Origin: Brevundimonas pishanensis
GTDB lineage: Bacteria > Pseudomonadota > Alphaproteobacteria > Caulobacterales > Caulobacteraceae
Assembly (NCBI RefSeq): GCF_022750635.1
Contig: NZ_JAJKBG010000009.1
Span: 1-64,000 of the forward strand
Direction: 5' to 3'
DNA: 64,000 nucleotides
Shown here: positions 52,736 to 62,400 of the stretch, in pieces
How the letters are laid out: every line of letters starts with the position of its first letter
Numbering within the stretch: position 1 is the stretch's first letter
Translations under genes and position numbers: made by a program
The notes under the pieces: generated by a model
Seen by the model: the letters and a program-made list of their open reading frames with translations, nothing else
What the model was told of the DNA's origin: nothing
Databases searched by the model: none

Positions 52736-55374
52736 TGATCAAGCTTGATCGCCAATCCCTTCTCTGCGCCGGAGCGGCAATCCCGATCCTCGTTTCGTCG
52801 GCCAGCGCATCGGCGAACAATGATCCCGTGCGTTCGGTTCAAGTAGAAGACATCGTCGTCACAGGGTCGCGTTTATCTGGCGCAGAACGACTGACAAACG
52901 TAGAGATCCTTGGCCAGAAAGAACTTCAGGCAGCCGGCATTACAGACCTGTCCCAGATCACGCGCCTGATCGGAGCCAACTCAGGATCGGAAAATCTCGT
53001 CGATCAACTCAATAATCCGCAAAGCTCGAGCACGGCACAGATCAACCTGCGCAACCTCGGTCTGGGCTCTACACTCGTGCTTGTTGACGGCCAGCGGTGG
53101 ACCAACAGCGCCGTTGTGGCGACGGACGGATCGGCTTTTGTAGATATTAATTCCCTGATCCCGACCATCGCCCTTCAGCGTGTCGAGGTCGTGAAAGACG
53201 GCGCTTCTGCGATTTATGGCTCGGATGCCGTCGCGGGCGTCGTCAACTTCATCAGCCGCAAGACTGTCGACCGTCCAGAACTACGCGCAAAATATGCCAC
53301 GAATGACGGATCGGACGAGAGCGTTATCGAAGGCATCGGCGGCTTCGATCTTTTTGACGGGCGCCTGATCCTGGCCGCATCCCATTTCCATCGCTCGGCA
53401 CTTGGGTCCGACGAACGTGACTTCACACAAGCCGAGCGATACGGGCGGGCCAGCTGGAGCGCGGTCAGCAGCTATGGACAGCCGGGATCCTATTACCGCC
53501 CCTCTAGCGGTGCCTATGTTGCCGATGCCGACTGCGATAACCCTGCCTTTGTCGGCAGCTATCGCAACACTCCAGAAGACCCCTTCTGTCGTCTGGATTA
53601 TTCCGACTTCTTTGATCTGACGCCTGAAGAAACCCGCACCCAGATTTTTGCGGATTATCGCAAGGATGCGGGCGAGGTTTCCTATTGGGGGCAAGCCGCA
53701 TGGGCCTCGACGCATACGCGCGCAAGACAGACCCCTTCCCTGCCGATCCTGTCGCGTACGCTCACAATACCGGAACTCCATCCCGATAATCCTTATGGCG
53801 AAGACGTGCTGTTCCGCGGTCGTCTGATAGGGGGAATTGCAGGCGCCTCTACGGCCAGGTTTGACTATCAGACATGGCGCATAGCCGCAGGAGCCTCTGG
53901 CCATCTCAATGACGCATGGAACTGGTCTTTCGAAACCACAGCCAGTCGTCAGGATGTCCGCTACAGCAAGCCCGATGTTATTGGCAGCGCCCTACAGGAC
54001 GCTCTTGAAGGATTTGGCGGCGCAGACTGCTCGCGCCTTACCGGATCAGCGGGTGTCGGCAACTGCCAGTTCTATAATCCGTTTGGTAGCGCCCTTCTGG
54101 GAACCGGGACACCAAACAGCACTGCACTGCTTGAAACTCTGGCCGGAGAAACCCGACTGGACGGCAGCGCAGACCTCGTAACAGCCGAAGCCCGTATGGA
54201 CGGCCGCGTCGGGGAATGGAACGCGGCAACGCTGGACCTTGCACTGGGCCTGCAATATCGAACCAGCGGTTTTCGTCACAACTGGAACGATCAGGTCAAT
54301 TCAGGCGACCTGCTCACCGCAGGATATGCCCCTGATTTTGACGGCACTCAGGACACGTTTGCGGCTTTTGCCGAAACCCGGCTGAAGGTTTCCGATAATA
54401 TCGAAGCGCTGCTGGCCGCCCGTTACGAAACCTATGACGGGTCTTCAGGCAAACTCAGCCCGAAACTGGCCCTGCGCTGGGATGCTATGGAATCTCTGGC
54501 TCTGCGCGGATCATGGGGACGCGGGTATCGCGCGCCATCGGTTTACACCACACAAGGGGCGCAAGCCGCACAGCCGTCCATCTTCGACAGAGGCAGCTAT
54601 ATTTTTGCGAACACCCTCACATCCGGCAATCCGGACCTCGAGCCAGAAACCTCCGAGCATCTGACTTTAGGTGCAGTATGGAGACCTGTACGCGGTCTGG
54701 AACTCTCGCTTGATGGCTGGAAGTTCGACTACAGCAACCTTGTCATCAAGGAAGCCCCCCAACCGATCATCGATCAGGCCGCCGCAGATGATGCAGCCGG
54801 TTTAACGGGCACCGCCGCTCAACAGCGTGTGAAACGCAGCGCCAATGGCGCGATTAGCATGGTGCAGCTCTATTTCATCAATGCCTCGTCAATAGAGACA
54901 TCAGGCCTTGATGTATCCGCCCGTTACAGCCGCCCGATTGGCAATGGTCATTTCAGTGCTGGCGCGACCTGGACGATGGTGGACACCTACGACATCCGTA
55001 TCAGCGGATCAGGCGCGTCAATCTCAGGTGTTGGCTCGACAAACCTGAACACACTGGGACGCTCCCTGCCTAAGAACCGCGGAGAGTTCATGGCTTCGTG
55101 GCAAAACCAGACCCACGCCATTACGGCCTTGTTGCACTACACCAGTGGCTACAAAAACGATCGGGCCGGCATTACCGACACCTCGATCGCCAGCCAGACA
55201 ACCGCCGATATACATTACACCTACAGCGTCAGTGACGATCTTGAACTGGGCCTGGGCATCATAAACATTGCCGACAAAGCCCCGCCTCTGAGCCAGCACT
55301 TCCTGGGCTATGATCCGGTAACGGCTGACCCGCGCGGACGCATTACCAGCATCAGTCTGACAAAGCGTTTCTAG
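52735..55374 (+). CDS. TonB-dependent outer-membrane receptor
   Basis: 879-aa receptor. Signal peptide about 1-27 (ASASA|NND), TonB box-like VEDIVVTGSR (37-46), plug domain (LVLVDGQRWTNS, VEVVKDGASAIYGSDAVAGVVNFI) and a beta-barrel ending VGLGIINIADKAPP-like (LGLGIINIADKAPP) with terminal SLTKRF. ATG 52735 is used; an in-frame TTG at 52705 adds ten residues without a better ribosome site. Paired with the divergent GntR regulator, which suggests substrate-induced uptake; substrate unknown. Confidence 0.93.
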   Translation: MIKLDRQSLLCAGAAIPILVSSASASANNDPVRSVQVEDIVVTGSRLSGAERLTNVEILGQKELQAAGITDLSQITRLIGANSGSENLVDQLNNPQSSSTAQINLRNLGLGSTLVLVDGQRWTNSAVVATDGSAFVDINSLIPTIALQRVEVVKDGASAIYGSDAVAGVVNFISRKTVDRPELRAKYATNDGSDESVIEGIGGFDLFDGRLILAASHFHRSALGSDERDFTQAERYGRASWSAVSSYGQPGSYYRPSSGAYVADADCDNPAFVGSYRNTPEDPFCRLDYSDFFDLTPEETRTQIFADYRKDAGEVSYWGQAAWASTHTRARQTPSLPILSRTLTIPELHPDNPYGEDVLFRGRLIGGIAGASTARFDYQTWRIAAGASGHLNDAWNWSFETTASRQDVRYSKPDVIGSALQDALEGFGGADCSRLTGSAGVGNCQFYNPFGSALLGTGTPNSTALLETLAGETRLDGSADLVTAEARMDGRVGEWNAATLDLALGLQYRTSGFRHNWNDQVNSGDLLTAGYAPDFDGTQDTFAAFAETRLKVSDNIEALLAARYETYDGSSGKLSPKLALRWDAMESLALRGSWGRGYRAPSVYTTQGAQAAQPSIFDRGSYIFANTLTSGNPDLEPETSEHLTLGAVWRPVRGLELSLDGWKFDYSNLVIKEAPQPIIDQAAADDAAGLTGTAAQQRVKRSANGAISMVQLYFINASSIETSGLDVSARYSRPIGNGHFSAGATWTMVDTYDIRISGSGASISGVGSTNLNTLGRSLPKNRGEFMASWQNQTHAITALLHYTSGYKNDRAGITDTSIASQTTADIHYTYSVSDDLELGLGIINIADKAPPLSQHFLGYDPVTADPRGRITSISLTKRF

Positions 55375-55486
55375 AACATCTGGGCGTTTCTAGAACATCT
55401 GGCGGGGTTGCGCGCAATGGCCGCGCAGCCCTTCGCCATTTCGACAATCACGTTAAACCGACACCACTGCGAGACTGGTCCGACCA

Positions 55487-55882
55487 CTAGCGAACAGGTC
55501 GACCGTCGCGTGTGCAAATCCCTTCAGCAATAAGCCGCTCGCTGAACAGGCGTCCTTGTTCGGTGACATAGGCCGTCGCAGCTGCCCGACCCTGCGTGCG
55601 ATCGATTTGCGCAAAACGTGCTTCCATCGCTCGTCTTTCAGCCGCAGGAAAAGCATCGGGAGAACATGGATTATCGCTTGCCGGTGCAGAGCGCGTTGTC
55701 TCGCCGTTGCGTGATTGTCTGTTCCGCTCCTCGCGCTCGCGCTGATAACGATCATTCGGAAACAGATAGCCCGGACTGGCGGTCGTAACGGGAGGAACCG
55801 GAGTCTGCGCTGTGGCCACTGATGCCATCGCGGTGGATAGAAGACAGGCCCCGACAGCAACTGACATCATTTTAACAATCAT
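55487..55882 (-). CDS. Small exported protein, unknown function
   Basis: 131-aa protein with signal peptide (VAVGACLLSTAMASVATAQ). The mature part has a charged, disordered stretch (QREREERNRQSRNGETTR) then a helical end with AERRAMEARFAQIDRTQGRAAATAYVTEQGRL and two Cys (NPCSPD, GICTRD). ATG 55882 follows AAGGAG. The frame reads back into the IS6 compound at 55919, which starts 36 bp upstream and has probably replaced its promoter. Family not recognised. Confidence 0.75.
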   Translation of the reverse strand: MIVKMMSVAVGACLLSTAMASVATAQTPVPPVTTASPGYLFPNDRYQREREERNRQSRNGETTRSAPASDNPCSPDAFPAAERRAMEARFAQIDRTQGRAAATAYVTEQGRLFSERLIAEGICTRDGRPVR

Positions 55883-55970
55883 GCCCAAAATACTCCTTTT
55901 CAAAATCAGGGAATAAACGGTGCTGTCAGGATAACTAAGCGAAGTCGAAAGATCCCTACCCTGCTCATTT

Positions 55971-56663
55971 TCAGACCACGGCCGCCTCCCACGCGGCATT
56001 CGCTTCAGCGCGAAAGCAACGAAGTGTGGGTCTGCTGATCAAATGGCGTTGGATGTTGAAGGTATTGTAGATCGCTGCGTGGGTTGTGAGAAATCTCTGC
56101 GCTGAGGCTTGGGATTTGAACCTCTGCTGCTGTCGTTCCCGTCGTCGGATCGGCAGATGAGAGTTCTCGACACGGTTGTTATCTCGCAGTCGGCCGGGCC
56201 GGTGAAGATGCCGCAGTTCCAACTGCTCAAGCGCCGCACCGTACGATGCCAGCCCATCCGTTGTGATGGATTCCGGCTCGACAGGTTGGTTGTGTAAAAG
56301 ACGTTTGATCAGCATCAAAGCCGCCTCTGTGTCCCGCCGACGCTGGACGATGACATCTAAAACCTCGCCTTCGTCGTCGACTGCGCGCCACAGATACATG
56401 CGTCGGCCACCGATCTTGCAAACCATCTCATCAAGATGCCAACGGCCTGTCGGGGGCACTCTCCGTTTCTTCAGCCGCCGTGCAATCAGAGGCCCGAACT
56501 TGATCGTCCAGCACCGGATCGTTTCGTAGCTGACGTCGATTCCGCGTTGCGCCATCAGTTCCTCGACGTCGCGGAAGCTAAGATTGAAGCGAAAGTACAA
56601 CCACACGGCATGACGGATCACTTCGCCTGGAAAGCGGTGTCGCTTAAACGATAGCGGTTTCAT
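55971..56663 (-). CDS. IS6-family transposase (variant II)
   Basis: 230-aa DDE transposase (D78, D136, E166), intact. Both termini of the protein match the transposase of compound copy 1, but the middle (for example ALMLIKRLLHNQ) differs, which suggests gene conversion between IS6 copies. Confidence 0.92.
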   Translation of the reverse strand: MKPLSFKRHRFPGEVIRHAVWLYFRFNLSFRDVEELMAQRGIDVSYETIRCWTIKFGPLIARRLKKRRVPPTGRWHLDEMVCKIGGRRMYLWRAVDDEGEVLDVIVQRRRDTEAALMLIKRLLHNQPVEPESITTDGLASYGAALEQLELRHLHRPGRLRDNNRVENSHLPIRRRERQQQRFKSQASAQRFLTTHAAIYNTFNIQRHLISRPTLRCFRAEANAAWEAAVV

Positions 56664-56811
56664 AAAACGCCTTCTCCACCAATGGCTTGCAGCCTTCGAA
56701 GTGGAGCACCTTTAGCGTTAGACTGATGGGGTGGACGGCCCCTGTGTCCGGCGTCGAGTGCGCCATAGTGTGGTCGTTGTTGATGTGGCCACAGAACAGG
56801 AACCGTCCACC

Positions 56812-57834
56812 ATGATGACTACCACGATCGGCCTCGACCTCGCCAAGAGCGTATTTCAGGTTCACGGCGTTAGCAGCGAAGGACAGGTTACTGTTCGCCG
56901 GAAGCTGCGGCGTGCAGAACTCATGAGGTTCTTTAGAGATTTACCCCCGTGCCTGATCGGCATGGAAGCGTGCGCCACCGCCCATTATTGGGCCCGTGAA
57001 CTCTCTGCCTTGGGCCACGAAGTTCGGTTGATGCCGCCGAGTTATGTAAAGGCCTACCTCCGCCGCCAGAAAAATGATGCGGCTGACGCTGAAGCAATCT
57101 GCGAGGCTGTGACGCGTCCGACGATGAGGTTCGTGCCGGTCAAGAGCGCTGAGCGTCAAGCGATCCTGACCTTGCATCGGACCAGGGAGTTGCTGGTTCG
57201 ACAGAAGACCACGCTGATCCGGGCCATCCGTAGCCATTGCGCAGAGTTCGGCCTCGTCGTCCCGCAGGGCGCGCGACGGATCACTGATCTCCTGCAGTTG
57301 GTGCGAGAGACACATCCTTCGACGCTTCCGCAAGCGGCGGTGCTGACAATGCAGATGCTCGGTGCCCAGCTTGATGCCCTGGCCGTACAAATACGCACGC
57401 TTGAGCGGCGACTGCTGGCTTGGCATCGCGAGAACGAGACAAGCCAGCGTCTGGCCACCATTCCTGGAGTCGGGATTATCACTTCAACCGCTCTGGCGGC
57501 CAGCATCAGCGATCCAAAACTGTTCAAATCCGGTCGTGAGTTCGCTGCCTTCCTGGGACTGGTTCCTCGACAAAACTCATCGGGTGGCAAGGAGCGGTTG
57601 GGCCAAATCTCCAAGAAGGGAGATGGCTATCTGCGCAAGCTCCTCGTGGTCGGGGCTACGTCGGTGATCCGGCGTGCTCGAACCGGTGTGACGCCATCAG
57701 CTGGCTGGGTCCAGGCGTTACTGGAGCGTCGGCCATCCCGCGTCGTGACCGTAGCCATGGCCAATAAGACCGCCCGGATTGCGTGGGCGGTAATGGCGCG
57801 AGGCGAGACCTACAGACCTATCGCTAAGGTTTAA
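56812..57834 (+). CDS. IS110-family (IS1111 group) DEDD transposase/recombinase
   Basis: 340 aa, nearly identical to 16710-17732 (one visible change is DLLQLVRE for DLLQSVRE). Intact DEDD and C-terminal domains. Confidence 0.92.
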   Translation: MMTTTIGLDLAKSVFQVHGVSSEGQVTVRRKLRRAELMRFFRDLPPCLIGMEACATAHYWARELSALGHEVRLMPPSYVKAYLRRQKNDAADAEAICEAVTRPTMRFVPVKSAERQAILTLHRTRELLVRQKTTLIRAIRSHCAEFGLVVPQGARRITDLLQLVRETHPSTLPQAAVLTMQMLGAQLDALAVQIRTLERRLLAWHRENETSQRLATIPGVGIITSTALAASISDPKLFKSGREFAAFLGLVPRQNSSGGKERLGQISKKGDGYLRKLLVVGATSVIRRARTGVTPSAGWVQALLERRPSRVVTVAMANKTARIAWAVMARGETYRPIAKV

Positions 57835-58084
57835 CCGAGATTGCTGCGGACCATTGGTTTGTAGCTCCGAACTGGAAGGGTGCATATGGGATGATGATGA
57901 TCAGGTAGTGGCCGCAGGCTGGGAAAACCCGAGGTACTGTCGGAGCCTTGAGCTCGATAGCCTGATTGGGACCTGGTCCAGCGGACTCCATCAGGGCCAG
58001 CGGCCATCGACGCCGCACAAACAGGCCGGACAGATGACCGCAACACCCAGATCGTCACTTCAAACCAGATTCACCCTTGCAGTG
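57835..58084 (+). ncRNA. Candidate bridge/seek RNA region, copy 2
   Basis: 3' non-coding end of the element, conserved with 17733-17982. The family-level expectation is a guide RNA here; not verified by folding. Confidence 0.45.
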
Positions 58085-58187
58085 CAGGGGCCGTCCACAG
58101 ATGACAGCACCCTCTGTGCTAATGGCGACGCCCCGTCAACACTAACTCTCACGCGTGTGAAGATTATTAGAATGGGCCTGCCTCAAA

Positions 58188-58760
58188 GGCGCTGTCAGCT
58201 TAACTGAGCGAGGTCGAAAGCTCCCTACCCTGCTCATTTTCAGACAACAGCCGCCGCCCAAGCGGTATCCACATCAACACGAAAGCGTCGAAGTGTCGGC
58301 CTGCTGATCAAATGGCATTGGATGGTGAAGGTATTGTAGATCGCTGCGTGTGTGGTGAGGAATCTTTGCGCTGAGGCTTGGGATTTGAACCTCTGCTACT
58401 GCCTCTCTCGTCGCGGGATCGGCAGGTGCGAGTTCTCAACGCGGTTGTTATCTCGAAGCCGACCGTGACGATGAAGGCACCGTAGTTCCAGCTGATGAAG
58501 CGCCGCACCGTACGATGCCAGCCCATCAGTTGTGATGCTTTCGGGCTCAACTGGTTGATTGCGTAATAGACGCTTGAGCAGCTTCAAAACCGCCTCTGTG
58601 TCCCGTCGGCGCTGGACCATAACGTCTAAAACCTCGCCTTGGTCATCGACAGCACGCCATAGATACATGCGTCGCCCGCCAATCTTGCAAACCATCTCAT
58701 CAAGATGCCAGCGGTCTGTTGGCGACACTTTCCGCTTCTTCAAACGCCGTGCAATCAATG
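58188..58760 (-). mobile_element. IS6 variant II, truncated
   Basis: Starts GGCGCTGTCAGCTTAAC and is cut at 58760/58761 by an IS3-family terminus, losing the right end and the transposase N-terminus. Confidence 0.85.
58243..58758 (-). pseudogene. IS6 transposase remnant with premature stop
   Basis: Contains D, D and E motif regions (WHLDE, TTDG, VENSH) but lacks the N-terminus. An in-frame TAG at 58396-58398 follows RRERQ, with recognisable C-terminal sequence continuing beyond it. Inactive. Confidence 0.85.
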
Positions 58761-59146
58761 TGACGGGACCCCCTGAAACTCCTCCAGGAATAGTTAGAGT
58801 CCGCCCTAACGAAGGACGGACAGAATGAAGCGATCAAGGTTCACGGAAGAGCAGATCATCGGGATCCTGCGGGAGCAGGAGGCCGGAGTGACGACGGCGG
58901 AGGTGTGTAGACGTCACGGGGTCAGCTCGGCGACCTTTTACAAATGGAAGGCCAAGTTCGGCGGGCTCGACGTGTCGGAGGCTCGGCGGTTGAAGTCGCT
59001 TGAAGACGAGAACGCCCGGCTTAAGCGGATGTTGGCGGACGCGATGCTGGAGCTGCGCAGGCCGCCCTATTGCCAACCCAACCAATCTCTACTCAAATCA
59101 ATCTCGGACTCTCGTTATAGCTGGATGAGAAACGGGGGTCACGTCA
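58761..59146 (+). mobile_element. IS3-family internal-deletion derivative
   Basis: 386 bp between TGACGGGACCCCC (58761) and the opposing TGACGTGACCCCC terminus (ending 59146). It keeps a 5' leader and most of orfA but has lost orfB. The right-hand 44 bp closely match the remnant at 32753-32795. Confidence 0.75.
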
Positions 59147-59220
59147 CGGCGGCAGTGATATTTTTGTACCGAGATATCGTAGTTATGAGACGCTGGGAAA
59201 AGTTTTTGGCCGCTTTTTGA
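58825..59220 (+). pseudogene. IS3-family OrfA, 3' truncated
   Basis: Residues 1-77 are a typical IS3 OrfA: KRSRFTEEQIIGILREQEAG, HTH (TTAEVCRRHGVSSATFYKWKAKFGG) and a leucine-zipper segment (LKSLEDENARLKRMLADAMLEL). After about 59055 the frame enters unrelated and terminal sequence. No OrfB follows. Confidence 0.8.
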
Positions 59221-59405
59221 GACGGGCAGAGAACTATCGAAATTAATAGTTTCGCTAAACCAATTTTCGTTGACGAAACCGTCAATAAGATGCACGCCCG
59301 CACAATATAGCTGCGCTTAAGAACAAGGTTGAGTCAGCCAGGATCACAAATGTGCAGGCATACCGTCCACGGCTTCGCCGGACCGTATGTCGATCGAAGG
59401 ATAGC
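59147..59405. promoter_or_regulatory. Upstream region of the autotransporter
   Basis: Leader between the IS3 terminus and ATG 59406. AT-rich, with a small inverted repeat AACTAT-N8-ATAGTT near 59230-59250. I cannot fix a promoter by eye. AAGGAT lies just before the ATG as a ribosome site. Confidence 0.4.
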
Positions 59406-62400
59406 ATGTCAAAAGTAACGGTTTCAGCATCGCGCACGCAGCTTTGGACCACAACCGCCCTTGTGGCTGCGTCGAACGCTATGACCTTGCGCCGTGCCTC
59501 GCGCTGGCCGTTAGTCGCATCAACGATGATCGCCCTTGCAAGCACGGGGCTGATCTCCATGCCCTCTCATGCCTTCGCCCAAGACATCAATCTGGGTGCT
59601 TATGGCGATACATACGACATCAGCGCCACTGGAAACCAATATATCGGCTCCTTAAGTGGTGTGGCCGGCACATCGGTCATCCTTGGCCCAAACATCTTGA
59701 CCACCAGCAGCGCAACCAGCACGACATTTGCAGGTGTAATCAGCGGCTCTGGTCGCCTTGCCAAATATGGCGCGGGTACTTTGACGCTGACCGGTGCCAA
59801 CACCTATACTGGCGGCACGATCATCTACGCAGGCACACTCGCGATCGGTATCGGCGGCTCCATGAGTTCCAGCAACCGGGTCGATCTTGCTAACGAGGCC
59901 AAGTTCGATATTTCGGCCGCCAACGCACCCCAATCGATCGGTTCCCTGTCTGGCTCTGCCGGTACCGAAGTGCTGTTGGGGGGCAACACCCTCACCCTCA
60001 ACCAGACTAACTCCAGCACCTACTACGGCGTGATCAGCGGCTCGGGCAGCCTCATCAAAAACGGTACAGCTCTCCTGGTCCTTAACGGTGCCAACACCTA
60101 TACCGGCGACACAGTCATCAATGCAGGTTCCCTGCAAATTGGCGGTGGTGGCTCCACAGGCTCGGTCGCCGGAAACATTGTCAACAACGCGTACCTGGCT
60201 TTTGCTCGCGGCAATGACATCAGTTACGGCGGCGTGATCAGCGGCTCGGGCAGCCTCATCAAGGCTGGTGTGGGCATCCTGACCCTGACCGGTGCCAACA
60301 CCTATACCGGCGACACGACCATCAATGCAGGCACACTTGCGATTGGCATCGGAGGCTCCCTGAGGTCTGGCAGCGATGTCTCTCTTTATAATGCAGCCAA
60401 GTTCGATATTTCGGCCGCCAACGCACCCCAATCGATAGGTTCCCTGTCTGGCTCTGCCGGTACTGAGGTGCTGTTGGGGGGCAACACCCTCACCCTCAAC
60501 CAGACTAACTCCAGTATCTACCACGGCGTGATCAGCGGCTCGGGCAGCCTCATCAAGGCTGGTATGGGCATCCTGACCCTGACCGGAGGATGGGGCGGGA
60601 GCGCCGAAATTACGGCCGGGACACTACAGTTCGGACAGACGGCCAGCCAGAATCCGGCCTATGCGTCCAAGGCCCATACTCTATCCGGAAACCTGAAGGT
60701 CACCGGTGCAGGCAGCACCCTGTTCATCGCCGGCAGTGACACCGTGACGGTTGCTGGCGATGTGCAGTTTGCGGCCCCGTCCAATCTTTCCATCCATGCC
60801 GGTGCCAGCGGCCCGTCTCTGATAGCCAATACCTTGAACCTGGGGGCAGGCAGCACGTTCAACATCAGCGGCATCAGTGATCCCAGCGTCCTGCCCAAGG
60901 TGTTGATCGACACCCAAAACGGCATCACCGGCGACTTTGGCACAGTAACCATCGGCGGCTTTAATGGCACGGTCGACTATCTGACCCTCGTCACGCATTT
61001 GTCTGATGACAGTAAACAGTATCTCGCTCGATATGGTCTGAACTGGTCCTCTGGCACCCCCCAGTCACACGGTACCTTTACGCTGTCGGATGCCACCGAC
61101 CACTTTACAGTGGCTGTCGCACTGAGCGATCAGGCTTCCAACGCAGGCTGGGACGGCAAGAGCCTCACCAAGGCCGGTGCCGGCACCTTGGTCCTGAACG
61201 CCGACAACACCTATACCGGTGGCACCACCATTAGCGGCGGCACGCTGCAACTGGGCGCTGGCGGCACCACGGGTTCTGTGCTGGGCAATATCGCAAACAA
61301 CGGCAATCTGGAGGTCAACCGCTCGAATGCCTTTAACTTTGCCAATGTGATTTCCGGCTCCGGCTCTGTGGTTCAGACGGGCAGCGGTACCCTGATCCTT
61401 ACCGGCAACAACACCTATACCGGCGGCACCTTCATCAATTCCGGCACACTGCAACTGGGGAATGGCGGCACGACGGGGGCTGTTGTGGGCGATATTGCCA
61501 ACGACGGCGTTCTGGCGGTCAACCTATTGGGGGGTGTCAATATTGGCGGGGTTATCTCCGGTACCGGCTCGGTTGTTCAGGCAGGCACCGGCACGCTGAC
61601 CCTTACGGGCACCAACACCTATAGCGGCGGCACAGTGCTCGAGAACGGCACGCTCTCGGTGTCGCAGGATGCCAATCTGGGTCAGGCCCACGGAGCCCTA
61701 AACTTTAAAGGCGGCCGCTTACAGATCACCGGCACCGACTTTGCCAGCACGAACCGCAACATTACGCTCGACTTCAATACGGGCGGTCTGGACATTGTCG
61801 AAGCGGGTCACAGCTTCACCCTGAACGGCAACATCACCGGTCCGGGCAACGTGCTCAAGCGCGGTGCGGGTACTCTGGTGCTGACAGGCCAGAACAGCTT
61901 TGGCCGTCTCCGCATTGAAAACGGCAAGGTCGTCGCCAACAGTGCCTCGCTGGGAAACATTGCCGATCTGGCCTTTGCCTCCTCGGCCCTCAGCCTGTCC
62001 GACACCGGCAACGGCCTTTATGCCGGTATGGTAACGGGCGCGGGCCAGTTGAGCCTCGATGGTTCCGGCACAGTGCTGCTGACTGGAAACAGCTCGGCCT
62101 TTAACGGCACCACGACCCTTAACAGCGGCACGCTGCTGGTGGGCAACAGCGCGGGCCAAGGCGCGCTCGGCGGCGCGATCAACGTATTGAACGGTACCAC
62201 TCTGGGCGGCTCGGGCACCATCGGTTCGGGCTCTAGCTCCACCGTGACGATCGCCTCGGGCGGCACCCTGTCGCCGGGTAACTCGATTGGCACCTTGAAC
62301 GTCTATGGCGATCTGGATCTGCAGGCCGGATCGTTCCTGAACATGGAACTGGGCCGCCCCGGTGCCTTGCAAAACACCCCCGGCACCAGCGATCGCGTCA

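Larger units (their letters stand above)
56727..58102 (+). mobile_element. IS1111-group (IS110 family) insertion sequence, copy 2
   Basis: Same structure as 16625-18000: 14-bp subterminal repeats just inside both ends and about 1376 bp long. Inserted at the same base of the IS6 terminal repeat. Confidence 0.88.
55919..58111 (-). mobile_element. Compound IS: IS6 variant II with IS1111-group element in its terminal repeat (copy 2)
   Basis: 2193 bp, the same length, orientation and internal insertion point as 15817-18009, with only scattered differences (for example at 56755). Ends GGTGCTGTCAGGATAAC and ...GATGACAGCACC. Flanks differ from each other and from copy 1. Confidence 0.88.
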
